Source: an uncultured Candidatus Binatia bacterium
GTDB taxonomy: Bacteria > Desulfobacterota > Binatia > Bin18
Direction of reading: 5' to 3'
DNA: 64,000 bases
NCBI GenBank assembly: GCA_958296235.1
Contig: OY282457.1
Coordinates: 2,483,684-2,547,683, forward strand
Within the stretch, counting starts at the first letter, position 1; every line of letters starts with the position of its first letter. This document shows positions 14,938 through 24,677 of the stretch, one piece after another. The translations under genes were made by a program, and so were the position numbers. The notes under the pieces were generated by a model, which was not told the origin of the DNA, did not search any database, and saw nothing but the letters and a program-made list of their open reading frames with translations.

Positions 14938-16161
14938 TTGTCAAATAAGCTGTCAAATAAGCTGTCAAATATGGACTGGAAAAAATTTACTTTTGAGTAT
15001 CGGCTCGACACCAATAATCTTTTTGGCAACCTTGTCTCAATTGAGGCTTTTAAGGAAGCCTCTCTGAACTTGGTGTTTCCGTCCGAATGGCAGAGCCAAC
15101 TCGACCGCTTGAATCGAATACGCGCTGTTCGTGGGACTACGGCTATAGAGGGGAATCCTCTCTCCGAGGCAGAAGTTGCCCAACAAATGGAACACCTTGA
15201 GCAGGAGTCCAGTGATGATAGAAGGACCGCCACTAAAGAACAATTGCAGATCAGAAACGCGGGCAAGGCTCAGTCCTGGGTGAGAGAGCGGTTTCTTCCC
15301 GACCAACCCCCAATTCGTTTGGAAGATATCTGTACGCTTCACGAGATGGTTACGCGCGATTCGGATACCAGAAACAACATACCAGGAAGATTTCGCACAT
15401 TTCCGGTGACAGTCGGAACAGTGGACCTTGGCGGAGTCCACAGGGGTGCCCCCCATACGGACCTCCTCCGTTTGATGGAGGAATATGTTGGTTTCATCAA
15501 TACGCGGAGGCTTGAAGAGACTCATCCAGTCATTCGCGCTCTGCTTGCCCATTTCTTCTTGGTCACGATTCATCCGTTTGGGGATGGAAACGGAAGGGTC
15601 TCCCGACTCGTCGAAGCCGGTCTGCTTTTTCAACTCGGATATAACGTCCACGGGTTTTATGGATTGTCAAACTACTTCTATCGGAACGTACAGGAATACA
15701 TGGCCGTCCTCCAGAAAAGTCGGGAAAGCCAACCTTTTGACGTGACACCGTTTATTCTCTTTGGCGTGGCTGGCTTTGCGAGTGAGTTGAAAGGAATAAA
15801 CAATTTCATCAAGGCGCGGATCAATCGGCTCGTCTATCGAACAATGCTGACGCGTGCTTTCAATAAGAAGATGGGTGCGCGACGGCGGCTCCTCAACCAA
15901 AGAGAATATGCTTTCCTCGACTTTCTGTTGAGTGAAACGGAGCCTTCAGATCCATTCTCTGACAGCCCTTCTCGAAGGATTACATTATCAGAGCTACTGG
16001 AGGCGAGTTATGTCCGTGCCGCGTACCAAAATGTCACCAGGCGAACTTTCCAGAGAGAGCTGATAAGGCTAGGGGAACTTGAGTTTATCAGATTCACGAG
16101 GGACACGTCCGTCCGGGATTGGGTCGTAGAGTTGAATTTTGAAGCAATTTCAAAATACTGA
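14938..16161 (+). CDS. Fic-domain protein (AMP-transferase type)
   Basis: 397-407 aa. The active-site loop HPFGDGNGRVSRL matches HPFx[D/E]GNGRxxR. The N-terminal TTAIEGN (about residue 57 from ATG 14971) is the self-inhibitory S/TxxxE[G/N] motif, so this is a self-regulated class II enzyme that modifies a target protein, usually by adenylylation. A winged-helix-like C-terminus follows. TTG 14938 would add an 11-residue repeat-coded start; ATG 14971 is the conservative choice. The upstream ~130 bp is far more AT-rich than its neighbours. Confidence 0.85.
   Translation: MSNKLSNKLSNMDWKKFTFEYRLDTNNLFGNLVSIEAFKEASLNLVFPSEWQSQLDRLNRIRAVRGTTAIEGNPLSEAEVAQQMEHLEQESSDDRRTATKEQLQIRNAGKAQSWVRERFLPDQPPIRLEDICTLHEMVTRDSDTRNNIPGRFRTFPVTVGTVDLGGVHRGAPHTDLLRLMEEYVGFINTRRLEETHPVIRALLAHFFLVTIHPFGDGNGRVSRLVEAGLLFQLGYNVHGFYGLSNYFYRNVQEYMAVLQKSRESQPFDVTPFILFGVAGFASELKGINNFIKARINRLVYRTMLTRAFNKKMGARRRLLNQREYAFLDFLLSETEPSDPFSDSPSRRITLSELLEASYVRAAYQNVTRRTFQRELIRLGELEFIRFTRDTSVRDWVVELNFEAISKY
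14939..14970 (+). repeat. 12-bp tandem repeat at the fic start
   Basis: TGTCAAATAAGC is repeated 2.7 times immediately before ATG 14971. The repeats keep the reading frame from the upstream TTG, so changes in copy number would add or remove SNKL residues or alter spacing of translation signals. Confidence 0.6.
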
Positions 16162-16260
16162 ATAATTATATTCAACTATCGTGAGTTCCTATCATCAGAC
16201 AATCATTGTACCGCGCAACGCATTATCGAACTCTCGCTGTGTCTCAAAAGGAGTCTCACT

Positions 16261-17415
16261 ATGCCACTCTCCCATATCCGCGTGATTGATCTGACCCGAG
16301 CCCGTGCCGGGCCGACCTGTGTGCGCCAGTTGGCCGATATGGGTGCCCAGGTGATAAAAATCGAACAGCCCCAAGACGATGGCGAATGGGGCCGGCACGG
16401 CTTTGATTTCCAAAACCTGCACCGCAATAAGCGCTGCATGGTGCTCAACCTGAAAGACGAGCGCGGCAAGCGGATCCTGAAACAACTGGTCAAAAAATCG
16501 GACGTGTTGGTAGAAAATTATCGGCCGAATGTCAAAAAACGCCTCGGTATCGACTACGAATCGCTCAGGCCGCTGAATCCGCGGCTTGTCTACGCCAGCA
16601 TATCCGGCTTTGGACAGACCGGGCCGTATAAGGACCGCCCCGGCTATGACCAGGTTGCCCAGGGAATGGGCGGACTCATGAGCATCACCGGGCAGCCTGG
16701 AGGCGGCCCGGTCCGCGCCGGGATTCCAGTGGCCGACCTGAGCGCCGGGCTGCTGGCCGCCCAGGGTATTTTGGTTGCCCTGCTCGAACGTGAACGGTCT
16801 GGAGAAGGCCAGTGGGTCCATACGTCACTGCTGGAAGCCATGGTCGCGATGCTTGACTTTCAGGCGACGCGCTGGCTCATGGGCAAAGAAGTGCCGCCCC
16901 AGGCCGGCAATAATCATCCAACCGTGATTCCCACCGGCGCCTTCAAGGTCAAGGATGGCCACATCAATATTGCCACCACCAACCACATGTGGAAGCGGCT
17001 GTGTCAGGCGCTGGGCGATGTTGCCTTGGCCGAAGACGAACGGTTTTCCTCTCCGGGCCGGCGCTCGAAAAACCGGGACGCCCTGACCCCCATTCTTGAA
17101 GAGAAACTCAAAGACAGGACCGCGGACGAATGGATTGATACGCTCAATGAGGCCGGCATTCCGTGCGGCCCCATTCTGTCTATTGATAAGGTTTTTGACA
17201 ATGAACAGGTCCGGCACCTTGGTCTCGCGCATGCGGTTGAGCACCCGGCGCTCGGGCCTGTCCAGATTCTTGGCCTGCCGGTAACGCTGAGTCGGACCCC
17301 GGCCAGCATTCGCACGCCGACCGCGGAGAGAGGCCAGCATACGGACGAAATTTTGAGAGAGCTGGGGGTGGATGAGGCAGAGATTGGGCAGCTTCGCAAG
17401 GCCGCGGTGATCTAA
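16261..17415 (+). CDS. Family III CoA-transferase (CaiB/BaiF)
   Basis: 384 aa with the family start LSHIRVIDLTRARAGPTCVRQLADMGAQVIKIEQP, the R-P-N-V segment ENYRPNVKKRLGIDYESL and the catalytic Asp in GIPVADLSAG (about residue 159), which forms the aspartyl-CoA intermediate. Acyl substrate unknown. AAAAGGAG precedes the ATG. It is one of three such genes in the window. Confidence 0.9.
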   Translation: MPLSHIRVIDLTRARAGPTCVRQLADMGAQVIKIEQPQDDGEWGRHGFDFQNLHRNKRCMVLNLKDERGKRILKQLVKKSDVLVENYRPNVKKRLGIDYESLRPLNPRLVYASISGFGQTGPYKDRPGYDQVAQGMGGLMSITGQPGGGPVRAGIPVADLSAGLLAAQGILVALLERERSGEGQWVHTSLLEAMVAMLDFQATRWLMGKEVPPQAGNNHPTVIPTGAFKVKDGHINIATTNHMWKRLCQALGDVALAEDERFSSPGRRSKNRDALTPILEEKLKDRTADEWIDTLNEAGIPCGPILSIDKVFDNEQVRHLGLAHAVEHPALGPVQILGLPVTLSRTPASIRTPTAERGQHTDEILRELGVDEAEIGQLRKAAVI

Positions 17416-17423
17416 TCCGTCGC

Positions 17424-17663
17424 CTACTTAAAGGCGTGAAAGGTCAGGATGGTGAACGTTTCCCGCACGTGCGGGATCTTCTGGATCTGCTCAGTCACCA
17501 GATGTGACAGGTCCTCAAAGTCATCGACGTAGAGCTTGACCAGCAGGTCATAGGCTCCCGAGATGGAATACGCCTCGGAGAAGCTTTCCAAATCGGTCAC
17601 TCGGTCCGCGACCTCGGCCAAAGTGCCCGGTTCCACTTTCAGCATGATAAAAATTGCGCGCAT
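17424..17663 (-). CDS. Stand-alone Lrp/AsnC ligand-binding (RAM) domain protein
   Basis: 79 aa covering only the effector-binding domain of Lrp/AsnC regulators (VEPGTLAEVADRV, SGAYDLLVKLYVDDFEDL, IPHVRETFTILTFHAFK). There is no DNA-binding domain. Such stand-alone proteins form oligomers and bind amino acids; their targets are not known. GGGAGAAAC precedes the ATG. Confidence 0.8.
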   Translation of the reverse strand: MRAIFIMLKVEPGTLAEVADRVTDLESFSEAYSISGAYDLLVKLYVDDFEDLSHLVTEQIQKIPHVRETFTILTFHAFK

Positions 17664-17700
17664 CGTGTTTCTCCCGCGTCTGCCCCTGATAGGCCTCGTC

Positions 17701-19458
17701 TCAAACCGGACGACGGTCCGGCGGTTGGTATTCCAACAGCGCCGTATTCCCGATCATCTCGATAAACCGCACCATCCACTCGACCCCATTCACATCCGTC
17801 AGGCGCATGGATTGATTCAGCTTGAAGTGAACGGGTTGCTGTTTGCCCTCGTCAATCGCGATATTCGTGGTGTACAGATACATGCGGTCATGGTTGTCGA
17901 GGACCGGGTTTAAGCGTCCCGTTAACCCGGGTAAGTGACCGGTCCTCTCCGTAAACACCGTTGAACCGCCAGCCGGCAGTTCCTCAAGCCGAATGGAGAG
18001 GTCGTCCGGCGGGCGCCAATTCCGCTCAACGTGAGCGGCGTACCCCGCCGCTGCGCAGAAAACGGTGATGGGAAGCGCCGAGTGAAACCCAAAACTGGTC
18101 CGGCCGAACGTATCGGTTTCCTCTTGCATCCAGGTCTTGTTCGGATACAGTGCGATGACCTGAGCGCCGGCGAGCGGCCGTCCCGCGGCGGACACCGCCA
18201 CTTCCCCTTCAATGCCTTCTACCGGCGGTTGTGCTGCGGGTATTGTCAGCCGGAGTTCCGCATCGCCGAGCAGCTCGTAGTTTGGGTCTTGTCCCGTCTG
18301 CTCCCGGGTCTGCACGTAGATGACCGGAACGCCTTCGCCACGCTGCTCCAGGAAGTATTGTCGGTCGCCGGCCCCATCAATATCCCCGACCGCGAGCATA
18401 CGCAGCAGGGAGGCGAGGGTCTCGTTCCGCGTAACCTGGCGGTTACGCATGGCCTCAATGGGCAGGGTATTGGGCAGCGCGCCCGGCGAGTATAATTCGA
18501 GCCGATCATCGAAGATGAACAGCCGTATCTTTGCATTCTCCATGGCGTAGTCGCGATGCACCACGGCGTTGACAATGGCCTCAAACATCGCCCTCAGACT
18601 GAATTGCGGCGTCTCCACCCGCCCAGGGGCCTTGCGTGCCGCCATCCGCGTATTCAGCTTGGCGAAGTTGACAGCATCTCGAATCTGCCGGTCCAACGGA
18701 CCGGTGATTGACGCGGCGTCATGCTGGCTGGCGTGACCGAGCAGCGTACCACGATACCGCACCGCCTCAATCAGCGCGCCGCTGATACGCTCGTCCGGGC
18801 GTTCGGTGCAGAGCAGAACCCCCGCAACCGTTGCGCGCGTCACGCCGCTGTCGTCCGCTCGGACCAGTCCGAGCTTTGCGAGTTGGGCATCAACGGGCTC
18901 CGTCGTACGTGAACTCAGGAACCTGTCCGTGAGGGTGGTGTCGAGCGTGTTGCGGCCCGTCCCGGCAACGAGGGCTTCATCAGGCCCAAGCAGACCGGAA
19001 CGCCCCCGCTGTTGGAACAGACGGCGGAGCGCCTCCGGCGACAGCTCCCGCTTGGCGCTCCCCTGTCTGGACAGGTATCCGCCGGGGCTCTTATGCACCA
19101 ACGCGCTTTGTTCGACTTCCACGATCAGCACGGACAGCGCATCCGGCAAGGCCAGCCGCTGGGTGACGAAGGCCAGTGGGGGACGAATACTGTCCGAGCA
19201 AATCTCGCCGACGAATATTTCCAGCGTATCCATTTGTTCCCGGTCCATCCGCCGAATCTGACCGGTGTCCGACACGCTGAAGATCAACGTGCCGCCGCCG
19301 GTATTGCCGAAGGCGGCCAACTCGTCGGCGATGTCCCCACGTCGAGGAGCGTTGACACGCTTGCCCGTGAAGAAGACTTCCTTGAACTCAATCCGACTGT
19401 CTTCGCCGAGTTCAATCTGCTTCAGCAATTGCGCACTGGTCCAAATCATCGCCGACAT
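17701..19458 (-). CDS. AlbA-2/Schlafen-like ATP-binding domain protein
   Basis: 585 aa. The N-terminal domain LGEDSRIEFKEVFF ... IADELAAFGNTGGGTLIFSVSD is the AlbA_2 (Schlafen) fold found in RecG-like regulators and in some defence proteins. The central FEAIVNAVVHRDYAMENAKIRLFIFDDRLELYSPG is the ATP-dependent HATPase-like C-terminal module (HATPase_c_4). The last ~150 residues include a carboxypeptidase-regulatory-like beta domain, an unusual addition. No helicase motifs are present. I chose the start at MSAMIW because the longer N-terminus is Arg/His-rich and atypical. Confidence 0.75.
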   Translation of the reverse strand: MSAMIWTSAQLLKQIELGEDSRIEFKEVFFTGKRVNAPRRGDIADELAAFGNTGGGTLIFSVSDTGQIRRMDREQMDTLEIFVGEICSDSIRPPLAFVTQRLALPDALSVLIVEVEQSALVHKSPGGYLSRQGSAKRELSPEALRRLFQQRGRSGLLGPDEALVAGTGRNTLDTTLTDRFLSSRTTEPVDAQLAKLGLVRADDSGVTRATVAGVLLCTERPDERISGALIEAVRYRGTLLGHASQHDAASITGPLDRQIRDAVNFAKLNTRMAARKAPGRVETPQFSLRAMFEAIVNAVVHRDYAMENAKIRLFIFDDRLELYSPGALPNTLPIEAMRNRQVTRNETLASLLRMLAVGDIDGAGDRQYFLEQRGEGVPVIYVQTREQTGQDPNYELLGDAELRLTIPAAQPPVEGIEGEVAVSAAGRPLAGAQVIALYPNKTWMQEETDTFGRTSFGFHSALPITVFCAAAGYAAHVERNWRPPDDLSIRLEELPAGGSTVFTERTGHLPGLTGRLNPVLDNHDRMYLYTTNIAIDEGKQQPVHFKLNQSMRLTDVNGVEWMVRFIEMIGNTALLEYQPPDRRPV

Positions 19459-19490
19459 CCCGCGCCGCTCGTGGTGCCGAGCGGCGTGCG

Positions 19491-19871
19491 TTAGCTCCCG
19501 TCTCCGCAACGGTAGCGAATCCAGTAGTAATTCCTGACTATTTTGGCGTTCTGCTGGACGTCGTCTTCCTGCTGGTCCTGAGTTTCCTCGGCTTTTTCTC
19601 CCTCGTTGACCACCTGATAATTGGGACAGTCATTTTCGATACTGGCCAATAATTTTGTTCTCACCTCTTGCTTGGGACGGCTCCCCAGGGGCTTCATCCC
19701 GTCCCAATCCAGTTCAAAGCGGGCAAATTCCATGCGCTTGGCCCGAATTGGTGAGTCGGCCGCAGGCTTGGCGCTCAGAAACGGCACTGACAGCGTGGGA
19801 GTCTGCGTCGAACCGCACGCCAGGGTGAAAAGGAGGCCCGCAGTGAGGGTGAACCCTACCAGTTTTTGCAT
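19491..19871 (-). CDS. Small lipoprotein
   Basis: 126 aa with a lipobox (LLFTLAC, cysteine at about residue 19) after a short hydrophobic stretch. The mature part is polar, with an EEDQQEDD-like acidic region and two cysteines near the end (NDCPNY and RYRCGDGS). GAGAGAGGGAAAG precedes ATG 19871. No family recognised. It is transcribed toward the AlbA-domain gene with a 32-nt gap, so the two may be co-transcribed. Confidence 0.65.
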   Translation of the reverse strand: MQKLVGFTLTAGLLFTLACGSTQTPTLSVPFLSAKPAADSPIRAKRMEFARFELDWDGMKPLGSRPKQEVRTKLLASIENDCPNYQVVNEGEKAEETQDQQEDDVQQNAKIVRNYYWIRYRCGDGS

Positions 19872-20047
19872 ACTCTTTCCCTCTCTCGGCGTCCCGTACA
19901 CCCTGCCCCGCAAATCACCAGCACCAGGACAAAGAACGTATCATGCGCCGCTACCGTTCTGCCAGCGTCTTCCGAGGCGGGTGTCCGTCCTTGCAGGGGT
20001 GCCTTCTCATCCCCTCTTTTTTGCTATAGAGAGAGGGACGGCAGCCT

Positions 20048-20467
20048 ATGGAAACAGCGCTCGAAGCTCTTCTGAATCGACTGTTGGAAGCGGAACGTGC
20101 GGGGCATGCGCTCCTTGATACGTTAAGCCGGACAACTACCGAGTCGGGCCTCAAATCCTTATTTACCAGCTTCACCGAAGTTGAGGTCAGCGACGTGTCT
20201 ATCCTGGAGGGACTCATCCGGCTGCACGGTGGAACGCCGTCCACGGCAACCGGAGATTTCGTGCAAAAAGTCCTCCAGATTAGTGATCTCCAGGGTCAGA
20301 TTGACCTCCTGTCACGAGGCCAGGCGTGGGTCGCTCGCACTGTTGAACAAGCGCTCGATTTACAACCTCCTCCAGATATCGCAGCCTTTCTCAAGGAGAT
20401 GGCCAATCGGCATCGACACAACGTGGAGTGGGCGCGCGCGGAAGCCATACGGACTCTTGAACAATAA
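20048..20467 (+). CDS. Ferritin-like helical protein (DUF6306-like)
   Basis: 139 aa, all-helical by composition, starting METALEALLNRLLEAERAGHALLDTL and ending NRHRHNVEWARAEAI. Glu and His spaced along the helices resemble ferritin-like DUF6306 proteins; metal binding is possible but not shown. The PAP2 gene overlaps its end. Confidence 0.6.
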   Translation: METALEALLNRLLEAERAGHALLDTLSRTTTESGLKSLFTSFTEVEVSDVSILEGLIRLHGGTPSTATGDFVQKVLQISDLQGQIDLLSRGQAWVARTVEQALDLQPPPDIAAFLKEMANRHRHNVEWARAEAIRTLEQ

Positions 20468-21572
20468 AACGAATCAGCGACTGCCCCTTTTGCTGGGCGG
20501 CTTGATTCTTGTCCAATTCCTGAGCATGGAGGCGACCATTCCCCTGGATGCGGCTGTCCACCAATGGTTACAGTCGGCTCGGTCGTGTCATCTCGTCCGC
20601 ATCGGCATGCAGTGGAAAGACTCTCCCCTCTGGTATCTGATGTTATTCGGCGGCCTGGGTATCTGCGCGCTTGGCCTGCAACGGCGTTGGACGGATATCG
20701 CTCACGCCTCGCTCATTGTCCTGAGCGGCGCTTTTCTCTCGGAATTGCTGAAAACCGGCCTGGAGCGCGCCCGACCCAGCGCGCTGCCAGCGTGGCTTGC
20801 CGGCAATAGTTTTCCCAGCGGCCATGTGGTCGAGGCGGTCTTAATCACTGGTACCTTGATTTTTTTCCTGGCTCGAAAAGGGGTCCCCGTCTGGCTCAGG
20901 GTATGGGGCAGTGGGATTGCGCTCTGTCTGTCCGGGGTAATCATCTGGCAGCGGCTCTATATCGGCCATCACTGGGTGACTGATATCATTGGCAGCCTCC
21001 TCATTGCCGGCGCGCTGTTGAGTGTGACGTTGCGCCCGCCCGCCTTCTTGCAGTCCACTCGCCCTGTCGTCTGCCTGGGCCTCATCTCCTTGCTCTGCTA
21101 TCAAATATTCTATTTTTTCCCGCAGACACGGCTGCTTCTGCCGTCTGTTCGGTCTCTTCAGACTGCCCCACTTGCCGCGTTTGCTTTTGGGGAAGCCGCG
21201 CCACAGGAAGCCCTCAGTGGGGATTGGGGCCAGCATGCCCAAGAGCCGATTGGCCCAATCTCCTGGGCTCGGCAGGGCGACGCCCGTATGACGCTGACCG
21301 TTCCGCAAGGAGAGGGGTCTGCCCTCCACGTTGTTGCCCGGCCATTTGTGAAATCAAAGGCATATACCTGCTTCCCGCTTGATATCATCGTGAACGGGCA
21401 GGTCGCCCAACGCCTGCTCCTGTATAGAGGCTGGCGGGTATACACCATCTCGCTTCCGAACGGCTGGATTCGTCCCGGAGACAATACCATTCTGTTTCGG
21501 ACCGGAGAGGACTTCCCTATGGATGAAACTGACCGGCGGACTGTGGCTTTCCGCTCCGTACAGCTCTTGTAA
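20457..21572 (+). CDS. PAP2-family membrane phosphatase with C-terminal beta domain
   Basis: About 371 aa. The PAP2 motifs are KTGLERARP, NSFPSGHV and RLYIGHHWVTDI (KxxxxxxRP, PSGH, SRxxxxxHxxxD with the Ser replaced by Gln), set among about six transmembrane segments. These enzymes hydrolyse lipid phosphates such as undecaprenyl pyrophosphate. About 130 extra residues follow the membrane part (beta-rich, ending FPMDETDRRTVAFRSVQ) and probably lie outside the membrane. A TTG start at 20457 overlapping the previous stop is assumed; ATG 20526 is the first ATG. Confidence 0.75.
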   Translation: MNNKTNQRLPLLLGGLILVQFLSMEATIPLDAAVHQWLQSARSCHLVRIGMQWKDSPLWYLMLFGGLGICALGLQRRWTDIAHASLIVLSGAFLSELLKTGLERARPSALPAWLAGNSFPSGHVVEAVLITGTLIFFLARKGVPVWLRVWGSGIALCLSGVIIWQRLYIGHHWVTDIIGSLLIAGALLSVTLRPPAFLQSTRPVVCLGLISLLCYQIFYFFPQTRLLLPSVRSLQTAPLAAFAFGEAAPQEALSGDWGQHAQEPIGPISWARQGDARMTLTVPQGEGSALHVVARPFVKSKAYTCFPLDIIVNGQVAQRLLLYRGWRVYTISLPNGWIRPGDNTILFRTGEDFPMDETDRRTVAFRSVQLL

Positions 21573-21583
21573 GAGGCGTTTAA

Positions 21584-24500
21584 TTGGCCGCTCAACCAAA
21601 ACCAAAGGATATCAAGGAGTACTACGCCGCTCTCGAAGCCTACGAGCAGCAGGGCGTGACGCACGAGGGGGCGTTGCGGTCTGCGTTTCAGAATCTGCTG
21701 GCTGAAACCGGTCGGCGGACCGGCTGGACGCTTATTCCAGAATTGGCGAGCGGTTCCATTCGGCCCGATGGAACGTTTCGCGATGAGTACTTCCTGAATC
21801 GTGGGTACTGGGAGGCCAAGGACACCAACGACAACCTTGAGACCGAAATCCAGAAGAAAATAGCTAAAGGCTATCCGCTCACCAACATCATCTTTGAAGA
21901 CACCCAGCGCGCCACCCTGTACCAGAACGGGCAGGTGGCCATGCAGGCCGACCTGACCCAGCGTGCACAACTCACCAATCTGCTCATTGCCTTCTTCTCC
22001 TACACCGAACCCGCCCACGAGGACTTCAGCAGCGCGGTGGACGATTTCAAGCAGCGCGTGCCCGACCTGGCGCACGGCCTGGTGCATATCATTCAGGACG
22101 CCCAGGCCACCAACGCGGCATTTCAGAAGGCGTTTGCAAGCTTCTTCGCCCTGTGCCGAGAGTCGCTGAACCCCAACCTGAGCGAGGCCGCGGTTGATGA
22201 AATGCTGGTGCAGCACCTTTTGACCGAACGGCTGATTCGGACGATCTTCGACAGTCAGGATTTCATTCGCCGCAATGTGATTGCGCGTGAGGTCGAAACG
22301 GTTATTGACGCGCTGGTCAGCAAAGCCTTTAACCGGCACGAATTCCTCAAATCCCTTGACACCTTTTATCTGGCTATTGAGTCCGCGGCCAAAACCATCG
22401 AGAATTTCAGCGAGAAGCAACACTTCCTGAACGCCGTCTACGAGCGCTTCTTTCAGGGCTACTCGGTCAAGGCCGCGGATACGCTCGGCATTGTTTACAC
22501 CCCGCAGGAGATTGTGGATTTCATGTGTGCGAGCGTCGAGCGGGTGTTACAGGACGAGTTTGGCAAGACCCTCAGCAACACAAGCGTGAACATTCTTGAT
22601 CCGTGTACAGGAACCGGCAACTTCATTGTGAACCTGCTGCGCCGCATTCCCAAGCGCGACCTCAAACGCATGTACACCCAGCAGTTGTTTGCCAACGAAG
22701 TCATGCTGCTGCCGTACTATATTGCCGCCCTCAACATTGAGCACGCCTATTACGAACGCACCGGCGCGTATGAACGGTTCGACGGCCTGTGTTTTGTGGA
22801 CACGCTTGATTTGGCGGAGGAAGAAGATAAACCGCGTCTTCCTATCATGACCGAGGAGAACACCGCGCGGGTAGAACGCCAAAAGGCCGCGCCCATTACG
22901 GTCATCATCGGCAACCCACCGTATAACGTCGGGCAGATTAACGAGAACGACAACAACAAGAACCGGAAATACAAGGTTATTGAGAAGCAAATCAGGGAGA
23001 CGTATGCGAAAGATTCCACGGCGAGCAACGTCAATGCGCTGTCCGACGCTTATGTGAAGTTTTTTCGCTGGGCGGTAGACCGCCTGGAAGGGCGAGACGG
23101 AATTGTCTGCCTTGTCACCAATAACAGCTTTACGGACCAGACCGCCTTTGATGGAATGAGGAAAAATCTTTTACAGGATTTCACAAACATTTATCATGCA
23201 GACCTGCATGGTAACGTCCGCAAGAATCCCAAGCTGAGCGGCACGACCCACAACGTGTTCGGCATTCAGGTAGGTGTCGGAATCACAGTTGCCATTCGCA
23301 ATTCAGCGTGTCCGAACCATCAGTTATTCTACCATCGCCTCCCCGAAGACTGGCGCAAGGAAGAAAAGCTGTCCTGGCTGGCAAAAAAACAGGACATTGT
23401 GGAGGTGGAATGGCAGCCCTTACAGCCTGATGACAAACACACCTGGCTCGTTCCTGCATATGCCGACGCTTTCAGGGCGCTGCTCCCCATAGGCAACAGA
23501 GACACAAAGGCCGGGAAACGCACTCATGATGAAACAATTTTTGGCACTTTTTCCATCGGCATAAATACGAGCCGAGACGCCTGGGTGTATTGCTTTGATA
23601 CAGACCAACTGGCTGCCCGGGTTCGGCATAGTATGGAAACCTACAACAGCGAAATAGACCGCTGGAAGCGGGCAGGTCAACCTGGCGATATAGATAACTT
23701 TGTGGACAGAGATGAAACAAAGATAAAATGGAGCAGCAGACTCAAGGAGACGTTTGCGCGAGGCGTCTATGCAGAGTTCAAGGAAGACAAAATTCGGAAT
23801 GCGCTATACCGGCCTTTCGCAAAATACTTCTTGTTCTTCGATTCCATAATAAACCATCGTCAAGGATTATTTCCTCAGATTTTCCCGACAGTTTCTACGG
23901 AAATAGAAAATACCGTCATATGCGTCAAGATCGGCTCTGAGTGGCCGATGTTTGCGCTTGTAAGCAATTGCTTGGTTGATTACCAACCCCAAAGCGGGTC
24001 GCAATGCTTCCCTTTCTACGTCTACAACGAAGACGGCACGAACCGACGTGAAAACATCTCCGACTGGTCACTCAAACAGTTCCAAGACCATTACCGTAAT
24101 CCGAGCATCACAAAATGGGATATTTTCTATTACGTTTATGGGCTTCTTCATCATCCCGGCTACCGCGAAAAGTTCGCCGGCAATCTGAAGCGTGAACTCC
24201 CGCGCATTCCGTTTGCCCCGGACTTTCAGGCGTTCGTCTCCGCCGGCAAGCAGCTTGCCCGGCTGCATCTCGAATACGAAACCCTGGAGCCGTATGACCT
24301 GCAATGGATCGAATCGGACGACGTGCCGCTGTCGTACCGCGTAGACCGTATGAAGCTCAGCAAAGACAAGACCGCCCTTGTGGTCAACGACTCGCTCACC
24401 CTGGCCGGGATTCCCCCCGCCGTATTCGCCTACCGCCTCGGCAACCGCAGCGCCCTGGAGTGGATCATAGACCAATACCGCATCAAAACCGACAAACGCA

Positions 24501-24631
24501 GCAACATCCGCTCCAACCCCAACCGCCCCGACGACGAAGAATACATCGTCCGGCTCGTCGGTCAGGTCGTCCGCGTCAGCCTGGAAACGGTAGAAATCGT
24601 GCGTGGTTTGCCGGAGGAGAGCGGGGGGTGA
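21584..24631 (+). CDS. Single-chain restriction-modification enzyme, type ISP-like
   Basis: 1015 aa. The N-terminus carries a PD-(D/E)xK-type nuclease core (IRPDGTFRDEY ... YWEAKD, about residues 60-80). Next is an N6-adenine methyltransferase with motif I LDPCTGTGNFIV (about 338) and motif IV NPPYNVGQ (about 444), then a target-recognition region with the ISP C-terminal specificity pattern (WDIFYYVYGLLHHPGYREKF). Known type ISP enzymes such as LlaBIII also carry an SF2 helicase; I see none here, so it may act like a type IIG enzyme. TTG 21584 with AAGAGG upstream is the likely start, 11 nt after the PAP2 stop. Confidence 0.85.
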   Translation: MAAQPKPKDIKEYYAALEAYEQQGVTHEGALRSAFQNLLAETGRRTGWTLIPELASGSIRPDGTFRDEYFLNRGYWEAKDTNDNLETEIQKKIAKGYPLTNIIFEDTQRATLYQNGQVAMQADLTQRAQLTNLLIAFFSYTEPAHEDFSSAVDDFKQRVPDLAHGLVHIIQDAQATNAAFQKAFASFFALCRESLNPNLSEAAVDEMLVQHLLTERLIRTIFDSQDFIRRNVIAREVETVIDALVSKAFNRHEFLKSLDTFYLAIESAAKTIENFSEKQHFLNAVYERFFQGYSVKAADTLGIVYTPQEIVDFMCASVERVLQDEFGKTLSNTSVNILDPCTGTGNFIVNLLRRIPKRDLKRMYTQQLFANEVMLLPYYIAALNIEHAYYERTGAYERFDGLCFVDTLDLAEEEDKPRLPIMTEENTARVERQKAAPITVIIGNPPYNVGQINENDNNKNRKYKVIEKQIRETYAKDSTASNVNALSDAYVKFFRWAVDRLEGRDGIVCLVTNNSFTDQTAFDGMRKNLLQDFTNIYHADLHGNVRKNPKLSGTTHNVFGIQVGVGITVAIRNSACPNHQLFYHRLPEDWRKEEKLSWLAKKQDIVEVEWQPLQPDDKHTWLVPAYADAFRALLPIGNRDTKAGKRTHDETIFGTFSIGINTSRDAWVYCFDTDQLAARVRHSMETYNSEIDRWKRAGQPGDIDNFVDRDETKIKWSSRLKETFARGVYAEFKEDKIRNALYRPFAKYFLFFDSIINHRQGLFPQIFPTVSTEIENTVICVKIGSEWPMFALVSNCLVDYQPQSGSQCFPFYVYNEDGTNRRENISDWSLKQFQDHYRNPSITKWDIFYYVYGLLHHPGYREKFAGNLKRELPRIPFAPDFQAFVSAGKQLARLHLEYETLEPYDLQWIESDDVPLSYRVDRMKLSKDKTALVVNDSLTLAGIPPAVFAYRLGNRSALEWIIDQYRIKTDKRSNIRSNPNRPDDEEYIVRLVGQVVRVSLETVEIVRGLPEESGG

Positions 24632-24677
24632 GGGCGGATGCCGCTGCATTTACGCCGTTTTCGTGTAAAGAGCCTTC

